DNA of 64,000 nt from an uncultured Prevotellaceae bacterium (GTDB lineage: Bacteria; Bacteroidota; Bacteroidia; Bacteroidales; Bacteroidaceae), in assembly GCA_947166305.1 (NCBI GenBank), contig CAMVDV010000003.1, positions 1 through 64,000 of the forward strand, read 5' to 3'. Shown here in pieces: positions 18,705-26,802 of this stretch. The notes under the pieces were generated by a model. It saw only the letters and a list, made by a program, of their open reading frames with translations. It was not told the origin of the DNA and made no database searches. The translations under genes were made by a program, and so were the position numbers. Each line of letters begins with the position of its first letter. The first letter of the stretch is position 1.

Positions 18705-21294
18705 CGTTCTGAAGGCCCTCCTGCTGTGCCTCCTCCTCTCGGCTTGCTCCATCACAAAAGGCCTGCCCGAAGGCGAGAAACTCTACCGGGGCATCAAGAG
18801 CATCGACTATGACAAAGCTCCCTCGGGCAAGGCAGATGAGCAGCAAGAAGGCGTCATCACAGCCCTGGCAGGCGCATACTCCACGGTGGAAGGACTGCTC
18901 AAGGGCGACGCCTCGGTGCTGAAGTCGGAAGAGAAGGACCCGAAAGCCGTGCGCGACAGCCTCAGGAAACTCTCACAAAAGGACCAGGAAGCCTACGCAC
19001 AGGCCAAGGAAGAAGTGGAGGCAGTGCTCTCCTATACCCCCAACGGCGCACTCATGGGCAGCAGCTTCGTCACACATCCTTTCCCCATCAAGCTGCTCAT
19101 CTACAACAAATACGCAGGCAGCAAGCACCGCTTCGGCCGATGGATGTTCAATCACTTCGCCGCCTCGCCCGTACTCATGAGCAACGTCAACCCACGCCTG
19201 CGCGCTACAGTCGCCAAGAACACCCTGCGAAGCCGAGGATACTTCCGTGCCGAGACAGGATTCGAGACACACACCGACCGCCGGGACACACTGAAACAAC
19301 GCGTCAGCTACAGCATCCATCCCGGCCCAGTCTACCACCTCGACAGCATCAGCTACCGAGGGTTCCCACCGCAAGCCGACAGCATCATCGCCGCATCACT
19401 CGCCCAGCAGAAGGACGACGCAGAGCCTGTGCTACGACGAGGCGACCCCTTCAGCGTCGTAAAGCTCGAGGAAGAACGCAAACGCATCGTCGCTGCACTG
19501 CGAGAGCAAGGCTACTACTACCAGCGCAACGACTACATCAACTTCCTGGCCGACACCCTTCAGACACCCATGAAGGTGAAATTGCAGGTACAACCCTCGC
19601 CCACCGCACCGCCGGAAGCCATGCATCCTTATTATATAGGTAACACGCGCGTCAACATCCTCAAGTATGGCGACCGACACATCGTGGACAGCATCACCAT
19701 GCGAAGCGGCTTCTCCTTCGGATACAGCCGCCCCGTCAAGTTCAAGCCCGAAAGCATGGGCAAAGGGAAACCGCCAAAAGCCGTCAGAGGGCAGGCACCT
19801 CTGCTCAAACCCCGAGCCGTCTGGCGCTCAATGCTCTTCCGCAAAGGCGACCTCTACAGGCAAAGCCTCGGAGAACTCATGCAGGAAGGACTCGCAGCCA
19901 CCAACGTCTTCTCCTCCCTCCGCATCAACTATGTGCCCAGAAAGACTGCCGTGGATTCCACAACGGCCGTCCAAGATTCAATCGTCAACAGCCGATGGAC
20001 AACGAATGGTGGGCAACGTCCCGACACACTCGACATCGTAATCAACGCGACGCTCGACAAACCATACGACGCCGAGTTCCAAGGCAACCTGACAGGCAAG
20101 ACAGGAGGGCAGATAGGGCCTGGGGCAAGCTTCTCATTCAGCAAGCGTAATGCCTTCCGGGCAGCAGAGACTCTCACACTCAAGCTCTGGGGTTCCTACG
20201 AATGGCAGACGGGTGCCAACGTCAAGGGCAGTAGCAAACTCCTGAATTCCTACGAATGGGGACTGAGCGGCTCACTCTCTTATCCCAGATTCCGCTTCCT
20301 CGGTCTCGGCCGACGCGTGGGACGGAAGTTCGTATCCACCACCGCTATCGACCTACAGGCACGCTGGCAGAACCGGGCAGGCTTTTTCGGTCGCGTCTCA
20401 TGGAGCGGCGGTCTGAACTACACCCTGCAGCGTAAGCAAAGCATGAAGCACGAATTCTCCCCTATCACCATTACCTACGACCAACTTCTGCACAGCACTT
20501 CGCGCTTTGACTCCATCGTTTCGGCCAACCCCGCACTCTATGTTTCCATGCGCGACCAGTTCGTTCCGAGCATGTCCTACACCTTTTCGTGGGCCGGAAC
20601 GCCCAAACATCCCTCGGCACTCACGCTTTCCTTCAAGGAAGCCTCTGCCCTGTTGTCGAGTTTCTACGCCATCGGCGGCAAATCCTACACTGAGCAAGGC
20701 AAGAAACTCCTCGGCGTGCCGTTCGCACAGTTCGTTAAACTTACCGCTCACTACACGCGTCAGTTCCCTCTGACCAAGAGGAGTCTCATCGCAACGCGTG
20801 CCTTTGCCGGCATCGTCTACAGCTATGGCAACGCCAAGGCTGCTCCTTATGCCGAACTTTTCAGTGTGGGTGGAGCCAACAGCATACGTGCTTTCGGTAT
20901 GCGAACCATTGGTCCCGGAGCATATCACCCTGAGACTTCGCAATACTCCTACGTCGATCAGATGGGTGATCTCAAGCTTGAAGTCAATGTGGAGTACAGG
21001 TTTCCGATTGTAGGAAAGCTCGCCGGTGCCGCTTTCCTTGATGCTGGTAACGTCTGGCTCCTCAGGGATAGCGAGAATCAGCCAGGCGGTAAGTTCTCAT
21101 TCAAAAGCCTTGGAAAGCAGATAGCGCTCGGCACGGGTGTCGGAATCCGCTACGATCTCGACTTCCTCGTGCTTCGTTTCGACCTCGGAATCGGCATCCA
21201 TGCACCTTACGACACAGGGCGCAGGGGTTACTACAACATGCCTTCCTTCGGCAAATCGTTGGGCTATCACTTTGCCATCGGCTACCCCTTCTGA
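18685..21294 (+). CDS. tamA: BamA/TamA family outer-membrane protein
   Basis: An 869-residue Omp85-family protein: POTRA-like domains in the first half and a 16-stranded D15-type barrel in the second, ending in a terminal Phe (YHFAIGYPF), the usual signal for the BAM complex. The N-terminus VLKALLLCLLLSACSITKGL is a lipoprotein signal with lipobox LSAC. Position directly after tamB supports a TamA-type role in outer-membrane assembly. The ATG at 18685 lies inside a repeat unit, so MANVACS of the signal peptide is repeat-encoded. An in-frame ATG at 18595 would add 30 Arg-rich residues, a poor signal peptide. Confidence 0.88.
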   Translation: MANVACSVLKALLLCLLLSACSITKGLPEGEKLYRGIKSIDYDKAPSGKADEQQEGVITALAGAYSTVEGLLKGDASVLKSEEKDPKAVRDSLRKLSQKDQEAYAQAKEEVEAVLSYTPNGALMGSSFVTHPFPIKLLIYNKYAGSKHRFGRWMFNHFAASPVLMSNVNPRLRATVAKNTLRSRGYFRAETGFETHTDRRDTLKQRVSYSIHPGPVYHLDSISYRGFPPQADSIIAASLAQQKDDAEPVLRRGDPFSVVKLEEERKRIVAALREQGYYYQRNDYINFLADTLQTPMKVKLQVQPSPTAPPEAMHPYYIGNTRVNILKYGDRHIVDSITMRSGFSFGYSRPVKFKPESMGKGKPPKAVRGQAPLLKPRAVWRSMLFRKGDLYRQSLGELMQEGLAATNVFSSLRINYVPRKTAVDSTTAVQDSIVNSRWTTNGGQRPDTLDIVINATLDKPYDAEFQGNLTGKTGGQIGPGASFSFSKRNAFRAAETLTLKLWGSYEWQTGANVKGSSKLLNSYEWGLSGSLSYPRFRFLGLGRRVGRKFVSTTAIDLQARWQNRAGFFGRVSWSGGLNYTLQRKQSMKHEFSPITITYDQLLHSTSRFDSIVSANPALYVSMRDQFVPSMSYTFSWAGTPKHPSALTLSFKEASALLSSFYAIGGKSYTEQGKKLLGVPFAQFVKLTAHYTRQFPLTKRSLIATRAFAGIVYSYGNAKAAPYAELFSVGGANSIRAFGMRTIGPGAYHPETSQYSYVDQMGDLKLEVNVEYRFPIVGKLAGAAFLDAGNVWLLRDSENQPGGKFSFKSLGKQIALGTGVGIRYDLDFLVLRFDLGIGIHAPYDTGRRGYYNMPSFGKSLGYHFAIGYPF

Positions 21295-21316
21295 TGCCAT
21301 CCTGTGGGGAGAGAGG

Positions 21317-21426
21317 AAACGCCGCAGCCTGAGAATGAAAACGCCGCACGCGGAAATTGCAGTCTCCGCGTGCGGCGTTGGCAATCGCAGCGTGCGGGGA
21401 TTCCGGTCTCCGCACGCCGTGATTTC
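21317..21426. repeat. 22-bp-pitch tandem array C
   Basis: Five 22-bp units (21317, 21339, 21361, 21383, 21405). Units alternate in orientation: GCCGCACGCGG in one, CCGCGTGCGGCG in the next. It fills the gap between convergent tamA and aroE. Confidence 0.9.
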
Positions 21427-22389
21427 TCACAGACCGTTCCAGAAGCGCCAGCTTGCCATGGCCTGAAGGTGGAGCATCTCAAGGCCGTTCTTGACAACCG
21501 CACCCTGTGCGCGGCCTTTCTGCATGAAGAGTGTGTCCTCGGGGTTGTAGACGCAGTCGAAAAGCAAATGCCTGGGCGTGAGACACTCATAAGGGATATC
21601 GGGCGCAGCGTTGACCTTGGGGAACATCCCGACGGGCGTGCAGTTGACGATGACCGTGTACTCCTGCATCACATCGGCTGTCAAGTCGGAGTAAGCAAAA
21701 GGCCCCCTCCCCGCTCCCCCTTTGGGGGAGTGCTTTTGTTCACTGGAGTTCTCAGGCGCTGAGGCACTCCCCCAAAGGGGGAGCGGGGAGGGGGCTTTTG
21801 CTTTACGGCTGACGTATGTCCACTCCAGTCCCAGCCGTTTCAGTCCGACACAAATGGCCTTGCTGGCACCACCCGTGCCCAGGACGAGTGCTTTCGTGTG
21901 CCATGGCTGCAACAAGGGCCTGATGCTCTCGCTGAAACCTATGATGTCGCTGTTGAAACCCGTGAGGCGGATTTGACAATTTGACGATTTACAATTTGAC
22001 AATTTCACATCCTTTTCACTGGATTCCTTGTCCATTTGTGAAATTGTCAAATTGTCCAATCGTTCAACTTTAATGACGTTGACGGCACCAATCTCGCGGG
22101 CTTCGTCGCTCATCGCATGGAGGAACGGGATGACGGCCTGCTTGTGAGGCAAGGTGACGTTGAGGCCTCGGAGGTTCGGGTGCTGCCGAATGACGTCGAG
22201 GAGCATGGATGCATCGGGAATCTCGAAGTTCCTGTACTCGGCATCGATGTTCTCTCTGGCAAACTTCTCCGTGAAGAAACCACGGCTGAAGCTGTGGCCG
22301 AGGGGAAATCCTATGAGCCCATACAGTGCCCTCCCTGCGGCCTCTTTGCCGGAAGGACCTTGTGCGGCGGCAAATTCTTCATTTTTCAT
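21427..22389 (-). CDS. aroE: Shikimate dehydrogenase with two repeat-encoded insertions
   Basis: NADP-dependent reduction of 3-dehydroshikimate to shikimate in aromatic amino-acid synthesis. Motifs: LGHSFS (30-35, substrate serines), NVTLPHK (77-83, catalytic Lys83), GAVNVIK, GFNSD (144-148), GTGGASKA (171-178) and the C-terminal VYNP and NGLEMLHLQA. At 320 residues it exceeds the usual 245-275. The excess sits in residues about 111-141 (AT-rich 19-bp inverted repeat) and about 197-232 (40-bp GC-rich inverted repeat), plus some 20 residues before YGLIG. All insertions keep frame and lie between core elements, so the enzyme may still work. Last gene of phoH-purC-ubiE-aroE. Confidence 0.9.
   Translation of the reverse strand: MKNEEFAAAQGPSGKEAAGRALYGLIGFPLGHSFSRGFFTEKFARENIDAEYRNFEIPDASMLLDVIRQHPNLRGLNVTLPHKQAVIPFLHAMSDEAREIGAVNVIKVERLDNLTISQMDKESSEKDVKLSNCKSSNCQIRLTGFNSDIIGFSESIRPLLQPWHTKALVLGTGGASKAICVGLKRLGLEWTYVSRKAKAPSPLPLWGSASAPENSSEQKHSPKGGAGRGPFAYSDLTADVMQEYTVIVNCTPVGMFPKVNAAPDIPYECLTPRHLLFDCVYNPEDTLFMQKGRAQGAVVKNGLEMLHLQAMASWRFWNGL
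21694..21802. repeat. GC-rich inverted repeat inside aroE
   Basis: Arms 21694-21733 and 21764-21802 are near-perfect inverses (AGCAAAAG..CCCCCTCCCCGC...GGGGGAGTGC), with a 30-bp spacer. About 33 bp of the arm recurs at 54121 in the sigma-barrel gene. It is translated as roughly residues 197-232 of AroE. Confidence 0.9.
21991..22055. repeat. AT-rich 19-bp perfect inverted repeat inside aroE
   Basis: ACAATTTGACAATTTCACA (21991-22009) is the exact inverse of 22037-22055. Related TTTGACGATTTACAATTT sequences occur as intergenic tandem copies at 33950-34145. Confidence 0.85.
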
Positions 22390-22409
22390 TCTTTCATTCC
22401 TTCATTTTT

Positions 22410-23129
22410 TTATTTCCTCGCCAAGTACATCGTGCTGATTCCGAAAGTGAAGCGTCGCCACTCCACCTCGGCGAATCCTGCCCTCTTCAAGATGCCTTCC
22501 ATGGCTTCTGCCTGAGGGAAAGCCTCCATGGAGGCTGGGAGATAGGTGTACGCGCTGCTGTCATGACTGACGAGCCGCCCGATGATTGGCATGACGACGT
22601 GTGCGTAGAGCCAGAACATCTGCTTCATGGGGAACCGAGGGGGCGGCGTGAGTTCCACGATGAGGAGGTGTCCGCCGGGCTTCAGCACGCGCCGCATCTC
22701 CCGCAAGCCTTGGTCGAGGTCGGGGAAATTGCGCACGCCGTAGGCCGACGTCACAGCGTCGAACGTGTCATCCGGAAGGGAGAGCGCCATGCAATCGCCG
22801 TGCTCGAAGGAGATGATGTCCTGCAATCCTGCCTCGCGGACCTTGCGTCGCCCCACATCCATCATGCCCTCGCTGATGTCCGCCCCCGTGATATGCCGGG
22901 GCTGGAGCCTTTCGGCCAGGAGCATGGCGAAGTCGCCGGTGCCCGTCGCCACGTCGAGTATGAGTCCTTCTCCTGCTTCAGAAGGGAAGAAACGGCCGAG
23001 GCTGTCGACGGCTTTCCTGCGCCATCGCCGGTCTATGCCAAGGGAGAGCAGATGGTTGAGGCGGTCGTAGGTGGGCGCAATCCTGTCGAACATCTGCCGC
23101 ACCCGCTCGCCTTTGCTGTTATTCTTCAC
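22410..23129 (-). CDS. menG: Demethylmenaquinone methyltransferase
   Basis: SAM-dependent C-methylation, the last step of menaquinone synthesis (MenG/UbiE family), needed for anaerobic fumarate respiration. The 239-residue protein shows the family start KGERVRQMFDRIAPTYDRLNHLLSLGIDRRWR, motif I DVATGTGDFA (about 58-67), GADISEGMM and the C-terminal FGISTMYLARK. It begins 3 bp after the purC stop and is followed 20 bp later by aroE, so it is translated from the phoH operon. UbiE-like ubiquinone activity is not expected in this phylum. Confidence 0.93.
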   Translation of the reverse strand: MKNNSKGERVRQMFDRIAPTYDRLNHLLSLGIDRRWRRKAVDSLGRFFPSEAGEGLILDVATGTGDFAMLLAERLQPRHITGADISEGMMDVGRRKVREAGLQDIISFEHGDCMALSLPDDTFDAVTSAYGVRNFPDLDQGLREMRRVLKPGGHLLIVELTPPPRFPMKQMFWLYAHVVMPIIGRLVSHDSSAYTYLPASMEAFPQAEAMEGILKRAGFAEVEWRRFTFGISTMYLARK

Positions 23130-23132
23130 GCC

Positions 23133-24095
23133 TTACTTATCGTTTTTCGCCCTTCGGAGCAGCCATTCCGTCACGTTGCGTTCGATGCGCCGGGCAAGGT
23201 CGCCCTCGTCGTCGGCAGGCTGGAACTCCTCTCCCACGATGTGCTCATAGAGCTCTATGTAGCGGTCGGCAACACTTTGGGCGTACAGGTCGGTGATTTC
23301 AGGCATGGTCTGTCCGGGCTGATTCATAAAGCCTCGTTCGATGAGCCACTGCCTTACGAACTCCTTCGAGAGCTGGCGTTGCGGTTCGCCGGCCTTGAAC
23401 TTCTCCTCGTAACCGTCGGCATAGAAGTAGCGGCTCGAGTCGGGTGTGTGGATTTCATCAATGAGGATGACCTTGCCATCGCGCTTTCCGAACTCATACT
23501 TCGTGTCGACCAGGATGAGACCCTTGCTGGCTGCTATCTCCGAACCGCGCTGGAAGAGGGCACGCGTGTACTTGACCATGGTCTGCCAGTCTTCTTTGCT
23601 GACGAGTCCCTGGCGTATGATTTCCTCGGCAGAGATGTTTTCGTCGTGTCCTTCCTCTGCTTTCGTAGTGGGAGTTATTATGGGCTCTAGGAATTTTTCG
23701 TTCTCCCTCATGCCGTCAGGGAGCTTCACTCCGCAGAGCTCCCTGCAGCCTGCCTTGTACTCTCGCCAAGCCGATCCGGTGAGATAGCCTCGGATGATCA
23801 TCTCCACGCGGAAGCCTTCTGCCTTAAGGCCGACGGTCACCATGGGATCAGGCGTGGCAAGTTTCCAGTTAGGCACTATGTCTGCCGTGGCATCGAGGAA
23901 GGCTGCGGCGATTTGGTTGAGCACTTGTCCCTTGTAGGGAATGCCCTTGGGGAGGATGACGTCGAAGGCGGAGATGCGATCCGTGGCGACCATGACCATG
24001 AGGTCATCGTTGATGTTGTAGACATCGCGGACTTTGCCGTGATAGACATTCACCTGCCCTGGCAGATGAAAGTCAGTTCTTGTCAGTGCTTTCAT
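23133..24095 (-). CDS. purC: Phosphoribosylaminoimidazole-succinocarboxamide synthase (SAICAR synthetase)
   Basis: Joins aspartate to CAIR in de novo purine synthesis using ATP. The 320-residue product is of the longer type: [26 protein letters not shown] near the N-terminus, then [29 protein letters not shown] and [14 protein letters not shown], which form the ATP and substrate sites. The start at 24095 gives the normal [16 protein letters not shown]; longer frames only read through phoH. It overlaps the 3' end of phoH by 23 bp, indicating translational coupling. Confidence 0.95.
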   Translation of the reverse strand: MKALTRTDFHLPGQVNVYHGKVRDVYNINDDLMVMVATDRISAFDVILPKGIPYKGQVLNQIAAAFLDATADIVPNWKLATPDPMVTVGLKAEGFRVEMIIRGYLTGSAWREYKAGCRELCGVKLPDGMRENEKFLEPIITPTTKAEEGHDENISAEEIIRQGLVSKEDWQTMVKYTRALFQRGSEIAASKGLILVDTKYEFGKRDGKVILIDEIHTPDSSRYFYADGYEEKFKAGEPQRQLSKEFVRQWLIERGFMNQPGQTMPEITDLYAQSVADRYIELYEHIVGEEFQPADDEGDLARRIERNVTEWLLRRAKNDK

Positions 24096-25044
24096 CTTCT
24101 TTGTGTTGTATGTTTTGTTGTGTTTCGTATGCTTCCACGATACGGGTGACGAGTTTGTGGCGAACGATGTCTTTCTTCGTGAGCTCGACGAAGCCGATTC
24201 CTTTGACATGGCGAAGAATTTGTATTGCCTCGACGAGCCCTGAGCGGACACTATGAGGGAGGTCTATCTGCGTAGTGTCGCCCGTTACGATCATCTTGGT
24301 GTTCATTCCCATGCGAGTGAGGAACATTTTGAGCTGGGCGGACGTAGTGTTCTGTGCCTCATCGAGAATGACGACGGCGTCGCTCAAAGTGCGTCCGCGC
24401 ATGAAGGCAAGGGGTGCTATCTGAATTATGTTCTGCTCCATCATCTCACGGAGCTTCTGTGTGGGAATCATGTCCTCGAGTGCATCGTAGAGGGGTTGCA
24501 GATAGGGGTCAATCTTCTCTTTCATGTCGCCGGGAAGGAAGCCGAGTTTCTCTCCGGCCTCCACGGCGGGACGTGAGAGGACGATGCGCCTTATCTCCTT
24601 GTTCTTGAGGGCTCGTACGGCAAGGGCGATGCTTGTGTAGGTTTTGCCTGAGCCTGCTGGTCCTACGGCAAAGAGGAGGTCGTTCTCATGGTAGGCCTTT
24701 ACGAGGGCTTGCTGGTTGGCTGTGCGGGCACAAATAGGGCGTCCCGTGACGCTATAGACGATGGCTCCTTCCACTCCGGCGCGTTCCGGGTGTTCGCCTC
24801 GCGTGATGTTCAGGAGTTCTTCCTCCGTCAGGCTGTTGTACTTGAGGATGTGTTTCTGCAGCTTCTGCACGTTCTCCTCGAAGGCGCAGAGTTCCAACTC
24901 GTCGCCCATGACGTGGAGTACGTTGCCTCGGCCCACGATGCGGAGCTTGGGATAGAGCGCCTTGAGCACTTGCATGTTGGCGTTGTTCACGCCATAGAGC
25001 AGAAGCGGGTCGATGTCGTCGATGAGGATATGCTTTTCAATCAT
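24073..25044 (-). CDS. phoH: PhoH-like ATPase
   Basis: A 323-residue PhoH-family P-loop ATPase with a KH-like N-terminal part (1-85) and an ATPase core: Walker [12 protein letters not shown] (about 128-138), [17 protein letters not shown], and Walker [12 protein letters not shown] (about 222-232). The family is tied to RNA metabolism and often to YbeY, but its exact reaction is unsettled. First gene of a four-gene operon, with a good TACCTTTG promoter 17 bp upstream. Confidence 0.92.
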   Translation of the reverse strand: MIEKHILIDDIDPLLLYGVNNANMQVLKALYPKLRIVGRGNVLHVMGDELELCAFEENVQKLQKHILKYNSLTEEELLNITRGEHPERAGVEGAIVYSVTGRPICARTANQQALVKAYHENDLLFAVGPAGSGKTYTSIALAVRALKNKEIRRIVLSRPAVEAGEKLGFLPGDMKEKIDPYLQPLYDALEDMIPTQKLREMMEQNIIQIAPLAFMRGRTLSDAVVILDEAQNTTSAQLKMFLTRMGMNTKMIVTGDTTQIDLPHSVRSGLVEAIQILRHVKGIGFVELTKKDIVRHKLVTRIVEAYETQQNIQHKEDESTDKN

Positions 25045-25060
25045 TCGCCTATTTTTAATG

Positions 25061-25068
25061 CAAAGGTA
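25061..25068 (-). promoter_or_regulatory. -7 promoter element for phoH-purC-menG-aroE
   Basis: TACCTTTG on the minus strand, 17-24 bp upstream of the phoH ATG. Confidence 0.8.
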
Positions 25069-25074
25069 ATAAAA

Positions 25075-25162
25075 ATTGAAGAATGAAGAATGAAGAATGA
25101 AGAATTATTGGTGCAAGAATGAAAATTATGAATTGAGAATTATGAATTATGAATTAAAATGT
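25075..25162. repeat. AT-rich tandem GAAGAAT/TATGAAT repeats
   Basis: Three to four GAAGAAT heptamers followed by ATTATGAATT copies between the divergent phoH and DUF5715 promoters. Confidence 0.7.
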
Positions 25163-25163
25163 G

Positions 25164-25171
25164 TACTTTTG
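25164..25171 (+). promoter_or_regulatory. -7 promoter element for the DUF5715 gene
   Basis: TACTTTTG fits TAnnTTTG. The ATG at 25186 follows 14 bp later, giving a very short leader. Confidence 0.65.
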
Positions 25172-25185
25172 CAACGTTTATAGCT

Positions 25186-26019
25186 ATGCGAAGACTCAAG
25201 AAGAAGATATTCCTCGGCCTTTTCGGAGGCACGGTGCTGCTGTTGGGAGCGGTGCGAACGGTGTTCCCTGAGGTGGCGGGCGAAACGCCTGAGGCGGAAG
25301 CACCGCAGGCGGAGACGGACATCGCCGCACGCGACGATGCCAATCGCCGCACGCGAAGTTTGCCATCGCCGCAGCCTGCGATTGACAGCACCGTCAGCCG
25401 GGCCGCGCAGCCTGCCGCGCAGCAGGACTCCACCCCCGGGAGGAGGTGGCACCCGGTCAGGAGCGTTCCCTCCTATGCCGAGTGCTTCCCCGACGTGCAG
25501 GACGTGCAGATCGTTGCCGCCCGACGCTGGGGAGTGCGACCCGTCCTCAACCGTAAGGAGGCTGAACGGCGGCGACGGGAACTGGTTTACATCGGGGCGA
25601 GCCCCTTCTACAGCCTCGACGAGAAGATGATCCACAGCATCCCCTACCTCGTGCCCCGCGCCTCGCACCTGCTTACCCACATCGCCCGCTCATACATGGA
25701 CAGCCTCTATCAGAAGGGAATCCCCTTGCACCAGATCATCGTCACGAGCGTCTTGAGGACACAGGACGACGTGCTCCGCCTCCAACAAAGCAACGGTAAC
25801 GCCACCGAGCAAAGCTGTCACCTCTTTGGCACCACGTTCGACATCTGCTACAACCGCTTCACCACCGTCTCCCACCCCGACGGTCCGGAACGTCGGCCCG
25901 TGCAGAACGACACACTCAAGTGGGTCCTCTCCGAAGTACTCCGCGACGTCAGGCAGCAGGGGCGCTGCTACATCAAGTACGAAGTCAAGCAAGGATGCTT
26001 CCACATCACCGTCCGTTAG
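25186..26019 (+). CDS. DUF5715-type secreted protein with an M15-peptidase-like metal motif
   Basis: A 277-residue protein with an N-terminal anchor or signal helix (IFLGLFGGTVLLLGAV), a low-complexity linker (about 37-75), and a C-terminal domain. QSCHLFGTTFDI (about 209-220) resembles the SxHxxGxxxD zinc motif of D-Ala-D-Ala carboxypeptidases and endopeptidases of family M15, and the near-terminal CFHITV could supply the last His ligand. It may therefore trim peptidoglycan peptides or act as a related non-enzymatic domain. The linker is encoded by 22-bp-pitch array D. The start at 25186 lies after the promoter box; the TTG/GTG-type upstream extension is discarded. Confidence 0.75.
   Translation: MRRLKKKIFLGLFGGTVLLLGAVRTVFPEVAGETPEAEAPQAETDIAARDDANRRTRSLPSPQPAIDSTVSRAAQPAAQQDSTPGRRWHPVRSVPSYAECFPDVQDVQIVAARRWGVRPVLNRKEAERRRRELVYIGASPFYSLDEKMIHSIPYLVPRASHLLTHIARSYMDSLYQKGIPLHQIIVTSVLRTQDDVLRLQQSNGNATEQSCHLFGTTFDICYNRFTTVSHPDGPERRPVQNDTLKWVLSEVLRDVRQQGRCYIKYEVKQGCFHITVR
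25295..25382. repeat. 22-bp-pitch tandem array D, inside the DUF5715 coding region
   Basis: Four units (25295, 25317, 25339, 25361) with the core ATCGCCGCACGCGA. Because 22 is not a multiple of three, each unit is read in a different frame, producing the irregular linker of residues about 37-66. Confidence 0.85.
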
Positions 26020-26122
26020 TTAAAAAACGTTAGTCCGGGACCGCCGGATTAAACTTTCGTGCCACTCCGTCGGTCAAAAGGGTGTGACAAGAACAAAAGT
26101 AACATCCTTAAAACAACCAACA

Positions 26123-26689
26123 ATGAAAAAGACCATCATCCTGGCAGTCCTCGCCCTCATGGGCAGCGCCGCCATGTCTGCACAAGAGCAGGCAAACACC
26201 GAACAACGCGAGAAAGCCATCAGCGAACGCATCGGAAAAGCTGCAGAACGCATGGCAAAAGACTTTAACCTCGAAGGCGACAAGCAGAAAGCCTTCGTCG
26301 AGACCTACACAGCCTACCAGAAAGAAATGTTCGCCACCAACCAAATGCGCGGAGAGTCAAGGCAACGCGAGCACGAAGGCGCAGACAAGGAATTCACCGC
26401 CGAAGAGGCCCAGACCAGAATCCAAGAGAACTTCGCACGTCAGGAAAAACAGATAGCCACCATGCAGAAGCGCCTCGATGTGCAAAAGAAGTACGCCGAA
26501 GAGCTCTCCAAAACGCTCACACCACAGCAAGTCCTCAAAGTGCTCAACCCACAGCGACGCTCCGGCAACCGCGACGGCGCACAGCAGAACGAAGAACGCC
26601 AAGGCCAGCGACGCGGAGGATTTGACGGTGGCGAAAGAAGAGGCGGCTTCGGCGGCGGACCACGCGGAGGCTTCGGAGGAGGATTCTGA
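26123..26689 (+). CDS. Small periplasmic Spy/CpxP-like helical protein with Gly-rich tail
   Basis: 188 residues: signal peptide (1-21, AAMSAQ cleavage region), a strongly helical charged body with an LTPQQ-type motif (LTPQQVLKVL near 140) as in Spy/CpxP and DUF4890 proteins, and a C-terminal RGGFGGG repeat tail. Spy-like proteins are periplasmic chaperones or envelope-stress modulators, so a similar role is inferred. The ATG at 26123 is chosen because it starts the signal peptide. A terminator follows. Confidence 0.75.
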   Translation: MKKTIILAVLALMGSAAMSAQEQANTEQREKAISERIGKAAERMAKDFNLEGDKQKAFVETYTAYQKEMFATNQMRGESRQREHEGADKEFTAEEAQTRIQENFARQEKQIATMQKRLDVQKKYAEELSKTLTPQQVLKVLNPQRRSGNRDGAQQNEERQGQRRGGFDGGERRGGFGGGPRGGFGGGF

Positions 26690-26726
26690 ACCCCTCACCA
26701 CCACCCTCCAGCCCCTAAATAACAAA

Positions 26727-26764
26727 GAAAAAAGTCCAAAGTCTTGCCACTTCGGACTTTTTTT
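26727..26764 (+). terminator. Terminator after the Spy-like gene
   Basis: Stem AAAGTCC(AAAGT) / (ACTTC)GGACTTT followed by a T-run. It directly abuts the next promoter. Confidence 0.85.
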
Positions 26765-26766
26765 CG

Positions 26767-26774
26767 TAAGTTTG
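26767..26774 (+). promoter_or_regulatory. -7 promoter element for the carboxynorspermidine synthase-like gene
   Basis: TAAGTTTG matches TAnnTTTG, 28 bp before the ATG at 26803. Confidence 0.8.
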
Positions 26775-26802
26775 CATTCGCTAACCCAAAAACATCAACA
26801 CC

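Noticed and set aside
23133-24251. Longer purC start at 24251
   Set aside because: The extra 52 residues are read from phoH in another frame; the start at 24095 gives the family N-terminus.
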